The translations under genes and the position numbers were made by a program. This document shows, piece by piece, positions 55,722 through 63,720 of a stretch of 64,000 bases of DNA. The notes beneath the pieces were generated by a model. That model did no database searches. It worked only from the letters and a program-made list of their open reading frames with translations, and had not been told where the DNA came from. The stretch spans positions 312,219 to 376,218 of the forward strand of contig NZ_KB899971.1 of assembly GCF_000378485.1 (NCBI RefSeq), written 5' to 3'. This DNA is from Flavobacterium rivuli WB 3.3-2 = DSM 21788. GTDB taxonomy: Bacteria; Bacteroidota; Bacteroidia; Flavobacteriales; Flavobacteriaceae. Position 1 is the first letter of the stretch, and each line of letters begins with the position of its first letter.

Positions 55722-56003
55722 TTAGTTGGTTTTAGCCGATTCTGCTTTTTTTACTTCTGCCTTAGTCTCTTTTTTGGTAGCTTCGGTTTTTGTTGTAGAA
55801 GTAGCTGCAGGTGTGGCCGGTTGTGCCTGTGTTGTTGTTGTAGTCGTAGAAGTTGCAGTAGCCGGTGTAGCTTCTTTTTTAACCTCTGTAGTACTTGTTG
55901 TTTGCGCCGGTGTTGCTGTTGTAGTAGTTGTAGCTTTTTTAGGTTCTTGTGCTGTTGCTAAAACTCCTGTAAGAAGTAGTGCGCTTAAAAGTAACTTTTT
56001 CAT
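55722..56003 (-). CDS. Small exported Thr/Ala/Lys-rich protein
   Basis: A 93-aa protein with a signal peptide (MKKLLLSALLLTGVLATAQ) and a low-complexity mature part made mostly of Thr, Ala, Lys, Glu and Pro. No domain is present. It is terminated by its own hairpin at 55622-55653. The unusual composition makes the matching antisense frame look open. Function is unknown; a disordered periplasmic or surface protein is the safe description. Confidence 0.65.
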   Translation of the reverse strand: MKKLLLSALLLTGVLATAQEPKKATTTTTATPAQTTSTTEVKKEATPATATSTTTTTTQAQPATPAATSTTKTEATKKETKAEVKKAESAKTN

Positions 56004-56301
56004 TTGTATAGGTTTTTTAAATTTTATTTCGATTTCTTATACTTATACAATTTGCAAGTTTAATGCCTTAATAGCGCAACAATGCAAATTAGCTTAATAT
56101 CAACCTTAAACACTATGAAAATCAATACTTTAAAATTAAACCAATTAACCTCAACCAAATAAACGTATTGTAGAACTATTACAGAACCTGTAGAGAACTG
56201 TAGATTTTTAGTGTAGAAACTTATAGACCTGCCCATTCACTTCAACAAAAAAGCCCCTAACGATTACGCTAAGGGCTCTACTATATAATACTAAAGGTAA
56301 T
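56004..56301. other. Intergenic gap with terminator
   Basis: An AT-rich gap of 298 bases with no gene. It has the promoter region of the Thr-rich protein at its left and the terminator of the next gene at 56246-56277. Confidence 0.5.
56246..56277 (-). terminator. Terminator after the small exported protein gene
   Basis: The minus-strand transcript folds AGCCCTTAGCG against CGTTAGGGGCT (11 pairs, two of them G-U), followed by six T. Confidence 0.85.
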
Positions 56302-56625
56302 TTATTCTGTTTTAACTTTGTCTGCTTCAATTAAGGGCATGTCTTTCTGCCTGATAGAATCATCTTTTTTTACAATAGTCTCTTTTACAATTAGGGAGTC
56401 TGCCACAGGTTTAATCTTTTCGGCTTCGTCCTTCTTTTTCTTCCTGTAGCTTATACGCCTGGTTGTAGTAGTGGTAGTATTTGATACTTTACCAAGATGC
56501 CTTACATCCATTTTTACCGAGTCTTTTACTTTCTGCACCTCAGCCTTGCTTGCAGTATCCTGAGCAGTAGCCGCAACTGCAATAAGCAAAAATGCACCCA
56601 ATACTATATTTTTTACCTGTACCAT
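56302..56625 (-). CDS. Small exported basic protein, unknown
   Basis: A 107-aa protein with a signal peptide (to VAATAQ22), a Thr run and a basic patch (TTTTTTRRISYRKKKK, about 50-65), and a charged tail. No family is recognised. It has a private terminator at 56246-56277. Its similar size and exported, low-complexity character to the neighbour at 55722 suggest related roles, but there is no clear homology. Confidence 0.65.
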   Translation of the reverse strand: MVQVKNIVLGAFLLIAVAATAQDTASKAEVQKVKDSVKMDVRHLGKVSNTTTTTTRRISYRKKKKDEAEKIKPVADSLIVKETIVKKDDSIRQKDMPLIEADKVKTE

Positions 56626-56726
56626 AACATCAAATTGTTTGTATAAAAGAGTAATACTACAGTTAATATTTAGATAAAGCTACTTATTTAACGCAACATT
56701 TAAATATAATGCGCAGGTATTAACCT

Positions 56727-57416
56727 CTACTTCATGGCATTAATACGTATGCTTGCTTTTATAAGGGCAAGAGCACGTATTTTATCTATAGCAATATCCT
56801 TATCCTGGTGTTGCGGGTTTTGGCTTACCAGTTTTATATAACCCTCTTTATCAGATTGCTGAATATATTTTACGGTTATGTATTCTTCGCCACCCATATC
56901 TATACCCAGCAGGTACATTTCGCCCCAAAAAATACTGTTAGGTATGTCCTCTATAATTTTATACATTACAATATCGCCACTTTTAAGGAGCGGGTACATA
57001 CTATCTCCCGTTACATAAACTGCCCCATCACACTTAGGCAGGTGCGGTATAGAGATATGGTCTATGGGTTGCAGGGCGCGGCTGTTGCCAAAGAGCGGCA
57101 CCAGCCCGGCATACGCCTCAAGATCATACAACGGTATCTGCTGGCTTTCTACTGTAGCATCTGTCTTAAGTTTAAAGGTTGTAACAGCAGGTTCGGAAGC
57201 ACCATTGGTTAACATGCTCCCGGCTCCGGTAAGCAGCCATGCAGGGTTAAGGTCGGGGTAAAGCAGCATGATTTTTTCCAGTACATTGCTGCCTATGCTC
57301 TTACCATCTTTTACGGCCTTGCTAATACTGCCGCGGCTTGCACCCAGCTTATTCTCGAAAGCATAATAGCTAATACCTTTTGCCTCTATATATTCGCCTA
57401 CGCGTACTGATACCAT
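56727..57416 (-). CDS. XRE-S24 (CI/LexA-like) transcriptional regulator
   Basis: A 229-aa protein with an N-terminal helix-turn-helix (about 5-65; GASRGSISKAVKDGKSIGSN) and a C-terminal S24 peptidase domain. The latter has Ser139 in TGDSMYPLL and Lys183 in TVKY. A possible self-cleavage site is Ala103-Gly104 (EAYAGLV). Such proteins are phage-repressor-like and inactivate themselves after DNA damage via RecA. A palindrome sits 13-30 bases before the start, suggesting autoregulation. No phage genes are adjacent; the phage-type block is 48 kb away. Confidence 0.87.
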   Translation of the reverse strand: MVSVRVGEYIEAKGISYYAFENKLGASRGSISKAVKDGKSIGSNVLEKIMLLYPDLNPAWLLTGAGSMLTNGASEPAVTTFKLKTDATVESQQIPLYDLEAYAGLVPLFGNSRALQPIDHISIPHLPKCDGAVYVTGDSMYPLLKSGDIVMYKIIEDIPNSIFWGEMYLLGIDMGGEEYITVKYIQQSDKEGYIKLVSQNPQHQDKDIAIDKIRALALIKASIRINAMK

Positions 57417-57428
57417 ATCCTTATAAGA

Positions 57429-57446
57429 TTACTGTTGCAATAGTAA
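57429..57446. promoter_or_regulatory. Palindromic putative operator of the S24 regulator
   Basis: TTACTGTTGCAATAGTAA is a palindrome except at one symmetric pair. It lies 13-30 bases upstream of the regulator ATG. This spacing would block transcription or translation initiation, as for CI-type repressors. Confidence 0.65.
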
Positions 57447-57751
57447 GAAAATAATCATTTAAATTACAGATTTCAATTTTGTTTTTTTTACCACAAGGAA
57501 CACAAGGTTTTTCACAAAGAACACAACGCTAATATTTCGAATAAAGATTACAATCCTGACAAGCAGGACTGAAGCACACAAGGCTTTGATTATAAGCTTT
57601 GTATACTCCTGCCTACTGCGGAATATGCATGCTATTATTCATATAGCCTTGTGTTTTTTGTGAAAAACATTGTGTTCTTAGTGGTAAAACTTAAAAAACA
57701 GGCTGCTGCCTATTGCTTTAATTTCCAATAGCAATAAGCAATATCCAAATA

Positions 57752-57783
57752 AAAAAAAGCCGTTCCTCTCGAAACGGCTTTCT
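57752..57783 (-). terminator. Terminator of the hmu operon
   Basis: AAAGCCGTT/AACGGCTTT (9 bases, 57756-57764 with 57773-57781), then T-rich on the minus strand, 30 bases after the hmuS stop. Confidence 0.85.
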
Positions 57784-57809
57784 CAAAAAAAATTATAACC
57801 TGATATAAT

Positions 57810-58847
57810 TTATAAAGAAGCAACTAACTCTTTCCATTCCTGAAGCTCAGGGATACCCGGTTTACGTTTTCCAAAGAACTGAACGATGATCTCGCCAAGT
57901 TCATTAAATACCTCAATAGCCGTAACCTCGCCATCCTCTGTAGGTTTGCGCACTATCCAGGTTTGGGCAATTTTGCTCATGTCAAGGTGCAGGTTAAAAT
58001 CCGGGTCCATAACGTTAAACCAGTCACCGTGCCACATGGTTTTGCGCACACGGCCGGTATGTATTTGTATGTTGCCACGGTTGCCCACAAACACCATTAC
58101 AGGCAGTTTGCTTTCGGCAGCACCTTCAAGCATTTTTACAATAACGTCTTTCTCTACTTTTTTAGCAAAGTTTTCGTTAGGCGCTAAGCGTAGCGCCTGT
58201 GTGCGGGTAACACCAAACTTGCGAAGCATGCCAAAGAACTCGTGCGTATCTTTAAGCGTAGACCATGCTGCCTGAAAACCGGCAACATCAATATCGGCAT
58301 CGGCTTTTTCGTCAATGTTAAGCGGCACTTCTACAACTGTTTCTTCTGTACCCTGATCGTCGGCTTTGTATTTTGCCACGAGTGCATCAAATGCAGCTGC
58401 ATCGCTATCGGCAGTTAAATATATTTTGTGGATGGCAAGTCCGTCTTTACCAAAAAACTGAAGGCTCTTGCGGTCGCCATGCTCACTTTTTTCGGCTACG
58501 GCATACGCTTTAGCCCAGTGGCCTAAAAATATACGAAGGTCTATATCCTCACCTAAAAAAATACCTGCATGCGGGCTGCTAAAATCAGGATTAAGGTAAA
58601 CACCTTTACGTTCGTGCACACACTCGTTGTTACGGGTAAGGCCCATTACTTTACCAAGTGATTCTACATCGGTAAGTATTGCTGCAAACTCCGGACGAAG
58701 GCGTGTAACCGTTTCGCCCACCTGTGTAGCCACAAGTTCTGCTTCGCTAACGCCAAGCTGCTCGGCTGCATTACGTATCCTTAAGTTTGGGCTCTCTGCT
58801 TTAAGCGTTTCCCACTGTTGTTTTAGGGTATTGGTTATTGTACTCAT
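57810..58847 (-). CDS. hmuS: Hemin-degrading factor HmuS
   Basis: A 345-aa protein of the HemS/HmuS family, made of two similar halves (about 1-170 and 190-345). It has LRIRNAAEQLGVSEAELVAT in the first half and KTMWHGDWFNVMDPDFNLH in the second. These proteins bind heme in the cytoplasm after import and release iron or hand heme on. It is the last gene of the hmuTUVS operon, 15 bases after hmuV. Confidence 0.93.
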   Translation of the reverse strand: MSTITNTLKQQWETLKAESPNLRIRNAAEQLGVSEAELVATQVGETVTRLRPEFAAILTDVESLGKVMGLTRNNECVHERKGVYLNPDFSSPHAGIFLGEDIDLRIFLGHWAKAYAVAEKSEHGDRKSLQFFGKDGLAIHKIYLTADSDAAAFDALVAKYKADDQGTEETVVEVPLNIDEKADADIDVAGFQAAWSTLKDTHEFFGMLRKFGVTRTQALRLAPNENFAKKVEKDVIVKMLEGAAESKLPVMVFVGNRGNIQIHTGRVRKTMWHGDWFNVMDPDFNLHLDMSKIAQTWIVRKPTEDGEVTAIEVFNELGEIIVQFFGKRKPGIPELQEWKELVASL

Positions 58848-58862
58848 AGTATTGCAATTAAA

Positions 58863-59639
58863 TTATGTTCCAAAAATTATTAAAGGGTTTTTGTTTACCG
58901 GGTTAGGGCAAACTATGCAGGGAAAATTATATACCCTGCTTATTATTTCTTTTGTAAAAACGGCAGCAGGCACATCGTGCGCTACGATCTTTCCTTTTTT
59001 AAGCAGCATTACCCTGTCTGCAAACTGTGCGGCAAGGTTAAGGTCGTGCAGCACCATAATGGCGGCATTGCCATTTTGTGTAAATTTTTTTATAGTATGC
59101 AGTATGCGGTGCTGGTGCAGCACATCGAGGTTGTTAAGGGGCTCATCTAAAAAAACCATTTTGTTCTCTACCTCATTATCCAGCTGGGCTAAAACACGGG
59201 CAAGGTGCACACGTTGTTTTTCGCCGCCGCTAAGGGAGTTGTAATCGCGTGATGCCAGCGCAGCAACATCGGTTTCTTCCATCGCTTTTTGTGTAGCATC
59301 CTGATCTTTTTTTTGAGGGATGGATGCAAAGTACGGGTAACGCCCCATCATAACAACATCTTTAGCGCTAAGCGGAATATCGTGGCTGTTGCTTTGCGAA
59401 AATTTGGCCTTGCTGTGTGCCAGGTCTTTATCTCCCCACTCCTTAAAAGCTTTCTTTTTAAAAAGGATAGGCTCTTCATGACGCGCCAGCTCGTTTGCCA
59501 GTACACTAAGCAGCGTGCTTTTACCTGCGCCGTTAGGGCCTACAATAACCAGTAGTTCGCCATAGTTTACAGATACATCGATGTTTTCGAGTATACTAAA
59601 CTTGCGGTGGGCATACGATATGTTTTGCGCTTCTAACAT
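58863..59639 (-). CDS. hmuV: Heme ABC transporter ATPase HmuV
   Basis: A 258-aa ABC ATPase. Walker A is GPNGAGKS (34-41), the signature is LSGGEKQR (about 142-149), and Walker B is MVFLDEPLNNLD. It matches HmuV of heme importers. Its start follows the hmuU stop by 2 bases. Confidence 0.92.
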   Translation of the reverse strand: MLEAQNISYAHRKFSILENIDVSVNYGELLVIVGPNGAGKSTLLSVLANELARHEEPILFKKKAFKEWGDKDLAHSKAKFSQSNSHDIPLSAKDVVMMGRYPYFASIPQKKDQDATQKAMEETDVAALASRDYNSLSGGEKQRVHLARVLAQLDNEVENKMVFLDEPLNNLDVLHQHRILHTIKKFTQNGNAAIMVLHDLNLAAQFADRVMLLKKGKIVAHDVPAAVFTKEIISRVYNFPCIVCPNPVNKNPLIIFGT

Positions 59640-59641
59640 GG

Positions 59642-60676
59642 TTATAATGCGTTGCGGTTTCTAATTAATATGGTAATAAAAATAGGTGCGCCCATAAATG
59701 CCGTAAGCACCCCTATGGGTATTTCGCTTGGCGGGGCTATGGTGCGGCTTATAGTATCTGCAACTAAAAGCAGTATACTTCCAAATATAGCGCTCATGGG
59801 TAGTATAAGGTGGTAGTTAGATTTAAATACCAGCCTTAAAATGTAGGGTACAATTAAACCTACAAAACCTATGGTACCGGCAAATGCCACACAGGTGCCC
59901 ACCATTAATGCCGTTAACAGTATAATTTGTTTTTTTATGCGCTCTACCGGTATGCCCAGGTGTTGCGCGTCGTGCTCGCCCAGCATCATAGCGTTAAGCG
60001 CTTTCCCTTTATTAATAAGAAAAAAGTAAGCTACCGTAATAATAACGGCCAGTATACCATTCTTTGTCCACGTGGCACCGGCAAGGCTGCCCAGGTTCCA
60101 GAAGGTAAGGTCGCGCAACTGCTCCTCTTTACTAAAGTATATAAGCAGCCCCATTACAGCAAACCCTAACGATGTTATGGCAACACCCGTAAGGAGCATC
60201 ATTACTACATTAGTGCGCCCGTTTTGGGTAGATATGCGGTACACTAATATCATGGTTAAAAATGCACCTACAAAAGCCATTAAGCTTAAGAACGAGAAAT
60301 GGAATACCTCCGGAATGTAGGGTTTTATGTAAACGCCAAGCACAATAGCTACAGCGGCAAACAAAGATGCCCCTGCGGTAATGCCTATCAGATCGGGGGT
60401 GGCAAGCGGGTTGCGGAACATACCCTGAAGGCATGTACCCGATACTGCAAGCGCACTGCCTATTAATATCCCCATAACTATACGGGGCAGGCGAAGGTCC
60501 ATCAATACAAAACGGTCGGCGGCATCTATACTGCCATCGTTATAAATAATGCCTTTAAAGACATCTATAATACTGTGTTTCTCGAACACATATACACCCA
60601 TGTACAGCGATACTACTGCCAGCAATGCCAGCAGTAATAAGCTAAGTACTATGTATATGCCAAGGCGGTGTTTCAT
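59642..60676 (-). CDS. hmuU: Heme ABC transporter permease HmuU
   Basis: A 344-aa FecCD-type permease with about ten membrane helices. It has the family segments LRLPRIVMGILIGSALAVSG, GMFRNPLATPDLIG and GTIGFVGLIVPYILR. It takes heme from HmuT. It starts 2 bases after hmuT. Confidence 0.93.
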   Translation of the reverse strand: MKHRLGIYIVLSLLLLALLAVVSLYMGVYVFEKHSIIDVFKGIIYNDGSIDAADRFVLMDLRLPRIVMGILIGSALAVSGTCLQGMFRNPLATPDLIGITAGASLFAAVAIVLGVYIKPYIPEVFHFSFLSLMAFVGAFLTMILVYRISTQNGRTNVVMMLLTGVAITSLGFAVMGLLIYFSKEEQLRDLTFWNLGSLAGATWTKNGILAVIITVAYFFLINKGKALNAMMLGEHDAQHLGIPVERIKKQIILLTALMVGTCVAFAGTIGFVGLIVPYILRLVFKSNYHLILPMSAIFGSILLLVADTISRTIAPPSEIPIGVLTAFMGAPIFITILIRNRNAL

Positions 60677-60678
60677 TC

Positions 60679-61560
60679 TTATTTGCTAAGCAGGCCGTTA
60701 AGTTGCGTAGCTGCTTCGCCAAGGCGCGGGCCAAAACCAGACAGCAATCCGCCATCCATGGCAATGATCTTTTTATTTTTACCTGCGTTTGTTTTATCAA
60801 CACCGGGTATTTTAAGGACACCTGCTGCACCGCCAAGGCTTTCAAGACCGGAGTCGAACAGCAGTATAACATCAGGGTTACCTTTTATAAGGGCTTCCGG
60901 GGTAAGGGGTTTAAAATCTTCAAAATCGGTAATAGCGTTTTTAGCACCGGCTAACGCTATAACCCTGTCTACCGGTGTACCTGTACCGCTTACCATCATC
61001 ATGTTAGCACCACGGGCATAAATAAATAATACTTTAGGAGCATTAGCTAACGGCTTCACGTTTTTAAGGTCGGCATCAATTTTAGTGTTCAGCTGTATAA
61101 AATCTTTATGGTCAAGCACTTTTGCAACATCGGCAATAAGCCTTTTAGTGCCTTCGGGAGTAAATTCCTGTTTAAACAACTCCGCCTTAACGCCCGATTT
61201 TTTTATTTTTTCCAATAACTCCGGGCTCATGTCTTTATCGGTACCTATAATAAGTGTAGGGTTTAGTGCCATAATACCTTCTATATTTACAGATCGAACG
61301 TGGCCTAAATCTTTAGCGGTAGTCTTTACATTTGCAGGGTAGGTACTGGTAACATCTACCCCTACAAGTTCTTTCTCGTGACCTAAAGCAGCAACGATCT
61401 CTGTTACGGCACCGTTAAGCGATACTATTTTTTGTACCGATGGTTTTGCTATGGTATCTTTACTCTCTGTAGTTGTAGTTTCTACAGTTACTTCTTTTTT
61501 ACACGAAATTGCCGATAGCAATACAAAAGTTAACGCAAGAAAAGTGTTTATTTTTTTCAT
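60679..61560 (-). CDS. hmuT: Heme-binding lipoprotein HmuT
   Basis: A 293-aa substrate-binding protein of the FecB/BtuF fold: VQKIVSLNGAVTEIVAALGH at the start of the mature part and the FAKQPSDPVILLFDSG-type end. Signal sequence with lipobox AISC (Cys20). I chose ATG 61560, because the extension to 61602 overlaps the promoter. First gene of the operon. No outer-membrane heme receptor is nearby. A -7 element and an inverted repeat precede it. Confidence 0.92.
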   Translation of the reverse strand: MKKINTFLALTFVLLSAISCKKEVTVETTTTESKDTIAKPSVQKIVSLNGAVTEIVAALGHEKELVGVDVTSTYPANVKTTAKDLGHVRSVNIEGIMALNPTLIIGTDKDMSPELLEKIKKSGVKAELFKQEFTPEGTKRLIADVAKVLDHKDFIQLNTKIDADLKNVKPLANAPKVLFIYARGANMMMVSGTGTPVDRVIALAGAKNAITDFEDFKPLTPEALIKGNPDVILLFDSGLESLGGAAGVLKIPGVDKTNAGKNKKIIAMDGGLLSGFGPRLGEAATQLNGLLSK

Positions 61561-61587
61561 CGAAAGGTGGTTGTTGTTTTTATTGAA

Positions 61588-61622
61588 TCTAAATAATGGC
61601 AAATCTATTCATTTTATTTAGA
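61588..61622. promoter_or_regulatory. Inverted repeat across the hmuT promoter
   Basis: TCTAAATAA (61588-61596) and TTATTTAGA (61614-61622) are perfect 9-base arms. They flank the TAGATTTG -7 element at 61600-61607. The same half-site occurs upstream of the AraC gene (37620). This suits a repressor such as Fur or DtxR responding to iron (inference). Confidence 0.55.
61600..61607 (-). promoter_or_regulatory. hmu operon promoter -7 element TAGATTTG
   Basis: Match to TAnnTTTG on the minus strand. The start of transcription is near 61593, about 33 bases before hmuT. It lies between the two arms of the inverted repeat. Confidence 0.65.
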
Positions 61623-61872
61623 ATGAAAAAAGATAAGGCGATAAAAAAACCTGCATTAACACAGGCATAATATTACCTTAAGCAATTTTACAACATAGGC
61701 ATATAAATCCTAATCACTGTTAAGGCTTCATAATTACGCTACGCGAAATAGTAAGTAAACTATCCCCGGCGAAGCTCTGACAGATATATAATTATCCTCT
61801 ATTTATAAATGCTATCTATATAGTTATAACAAATCGAAGTCTTAAAAAAAGTAGTTTTAAAAAAACAAGCCG
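61623..61872. other. Divergent intergenic region, hmuT and sufS
   Basis: An AT-rich stretch with no gene. It carries upstream regions of both promoters. I see no additional repeat family. Confidence 0.4.
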
Positions 61873-61880
61873 TAACTTTG
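61873..61880 (+). promoter_or_regulatory. sufS promoter -7 element TAACTTTG
   Basis: Match to TAnnTTTG. Transcription would begin near 61887, so the in-frame ATG at 61891 would have almost no leader. This favours the start at 61939. Confidence 0.6.
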
Positions 61881-61938
61881 TACTCATTAATTGGTACACT
61901 TTATGTATAATACAAGTAGTAACACAGGAACAATACAC

Positions 61939-63153
61939 ATGTTAGACATTCAAGCCATAAGGGCTGACTTTCCCATACTTACCCAAACCGTAAACGGCAA
62001 ACCGCTGGTTTATTTTGATAATGCCGCAACATCGCAAAAGCCAAAGGTGGTTATAGATGCTATAAGCAACTACTATAACACTATAAACGCTAATATTCAT
62101 CGTGGGGTACACACACTAAGCCAGCTGGCTACAGATGCCTACGAGATTTCACGCCAAAAGATACAAAAGCATATTAACGCAAAACATTCGTTTGAAGTTT
62201 TGTTTACAAGCGGTACCACTCACGGTATTAACCTTGTGGCAAGTGGTTTTGGGCAGTTTATAAAAGCCGGCGACGAGATAATGATAAGTGCCATAGAGCA
62301 CCACAGCAACATAGTGCCGTGGCAAATGCTTTGCGAACGCACGGGAGCCAACCTTGTAGTTATTCCAATGAATGATAAAGGCGAGCTTATTATAGAGGAG
62401 TTTGAAAAACTGCTTTCCGAAAGGACTAAGCTTGTATCTGTAAACCACATAAGCAATGCTTTAGGGACTATTAACCCTATAAAACATATTATAGACAAGG
62501 CCCATGCCGTGGGTGCTGCCATTTTTATAGATGGCGCACAGGCTGCACCGCATTTAGCCATTGATGTCCAGGCGCTGGATTGTGACTTTTACGCCTTTAG
62601 CGGGCACAAAATGTGCGGGCCTACAGGCACCGGTATATTGTATGGTAAAGAAGAGTGGCTTAACAAACTGCCGCCTTACCAGGGTGGTGGCGAAATGATT
62701 AAAGAGGTTACTTTTGCCAAAACCACGTATGCCGACCTGCCCCATAAGTTTGAAGCCGGTACGCCTAACATTGCCGGAGGTATTGTTTTAGGTACTGCCG
62801 TAGATTATTTAAACAGCATTGGCTTAGACAATATTCAGGCATACGAGCATGAATTGTTAGAATATGGAACCCAAAAATTATTAGAGATAGAAGGCTTAAC
62901 CATTGTAGGTACATCTGCACATAAAACATCGGTTATATCCTTTAACCTCGATGGGATCCACCCGTATGATGTGGGTACCATTGTAGACAAGATGGGGATT
63001 GCCGTACGTACCGGCCACCATTGTACCCAGCCCATTATGGATGCTTTTTGCATACCGGGAACTATACGTGCATCATTTGCCTTTTACAACACTAAAGAAG
63101 AAATAGACGCCCTTGTAACTGCCGTGCTTAAAGCACAGCGAATGCTGGGATAA
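61939..63153 (+). CDS. sufS: Cysteine desulfurase SufS
   Basis: A 404-aa class II cysteine desulfurase. PLP lysine is Lys224 in SGHKMCGPTG and the active-site Cys is Cys362 in RTGHHCTQP. It also has YFDNAATSQKP near the start. It takes sulfur from cysteine for Fe-S clusters and transfers it to SufE, encoded at 63721. ATG 61939 is supported by the promoter position; an in-frame ATG exists at 61891. Confidence 0.94.
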   Translation: MLDIQAIRADFPILTQTVNGKPLVYFDNAATSQKPKVVIDAISNYYNTINANIHRGVHTLSQLATDAYEISRQKIQKHINAKHSFEVLFTSGTTHGINLVASGFGQFIKAGDEIMISAIEHHSNIVPWQMLCERTGANLVVIPMNDKGELIIEEFEKLLSERTKLVSVNHISNALGTINPIKHIIDKAHAVGAAIFIDGAQAAPHLAIDVQALDCDFYAFSGHKMCGPTGTGILYGKEEWLNKLPPYQGGGEMIKEVTFAKTTYADLPHKFEAGTPNIAGGIVLGTAVDYLNSIGLDNIQAYEHELLEYGTQKLLEIEGLTIVGTSAHKTSVISFNLDGIHPYDVGTIVDKMGIAVRTGHHCTQPIMDAFCIPGTIRASFAFYNTKEEIDALVTAVLKAQRMLG

Positions 63154-63156
63154 TGG

Positions 63157-63190
63157 CCTCACCCCAACCCCTCTCCGAAAGAGAGGGGCT
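63157..63190. repeat. CCCCTCTCC palindrome between sufS and lipoprotein gene
   Basis: CCTCACCCCAACCCCTCTCC is followed by GAAAGAGAGGGGCT, directly after the sufS stop. It is a copy of the family at 1-80, 231, 32545-32699 and 36501. An open frame from 63153 reads through it. Confidence 0.65.
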
Positions 63191-63257
63191 AAGTACACTA
63201 AGGGTAGATAAAACCTTACGATTATATACCGGTAATGCCCGGACTTTAAAAAAGATT

Positions 63258-63716
63258 ATGAAAAAAATACTTTCGCTTATCGTGCTTACTGTAGTAGTTG
63301 CCACAAGCTGTTCTACGACTAAACAAAAGGCTTTAAAAGAAGATGATAATACTATATCGTTTACTTATTCTGCCGTAACAAGGGGGTCTAACAATGAGGT
63401 CGTTATTAAAGACGGTACGGTAGAAACCCTGCAAAGCCGCCTGAGCGATAAGCCGGTTACACGAACACTTACGGCTGCCGAATGGACAGCGTTAAAAGAG
63501 GTTTACAACAAAAAAACAGTTAAGGATGCTAATTTGCAAAACATTGTACCGCCAAGTAAAAAGCACCAGTTTGATGGGGCTTTAGGTGCTACGCTGCAAA
63601 TTACCCATAACGACATTGTATATAGCAGCAGTACTTTTGATCATGGCAACCCGCCATCTGAAATTAAGGAACTTGTAAACAAGATCATCGAGCTATCTGC
63701 ACTGGATAAGAAATAA
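63258..63716 (+). CDS. Small lipoprotein, unknown
   Basis: A 152-aa protein beginning MKKILSLIVLTVVVATSC, a lipoprotein signal with Cys18. The mature part is beta-rich; no family is recognised. ATG 63258 is chosen because the frame upstream (from 63153) is encoded by the palindromic repeat. It lies between sufS and sufE, 4 bases before sufE, so it is probably co-transcribed, but its role is unknown. Confidence 0.7.
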   Translation: MKKILSLIVLTVVVATSCSTTKQKALKEDDNTISFTYSAVTRGSNNEVVIKDGTVETLQSRLSDKPVTRTLTAAEWTALKEVYNKKTVKDANLQNIVPPSKKHQFDGALGATLQITHNDIVYSSSTFDHGNPPSEIKELVNKIIELSALDKK

Positions 63717-63720
63717 GACT

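Larger units (their letters stand above)
57417..57809. repeat. Long inverted-repeat element (CCACAAGG type) and flanks
   Basis: At 57486-57526 the arm starts TTTTACCACAAGGAACACAA. Its inverse ends at about 57688 (TGTTCTTAGTGGTAAAA). Both arms are about 40 bases and match imperfectly. It is related to elements at 41385, 43121 and, more distantly, 12069. No gene is present. Confidence 0.7.

Noticed and set aside
58627..59244. A 205-codon plus-strand frame across hmuS-hmuV
   Set aside because: Antisense to two clearly identified operon genes; rich in Ser and Cys as typical of shadow frames.
63153..63257. N-terminal extension of the lipoprotein gene from 63153
   Set aside because: The extension is encoded by the CCCCTCTCC palindromic repeat; the lipoprotein signal begins at ATG 63258.
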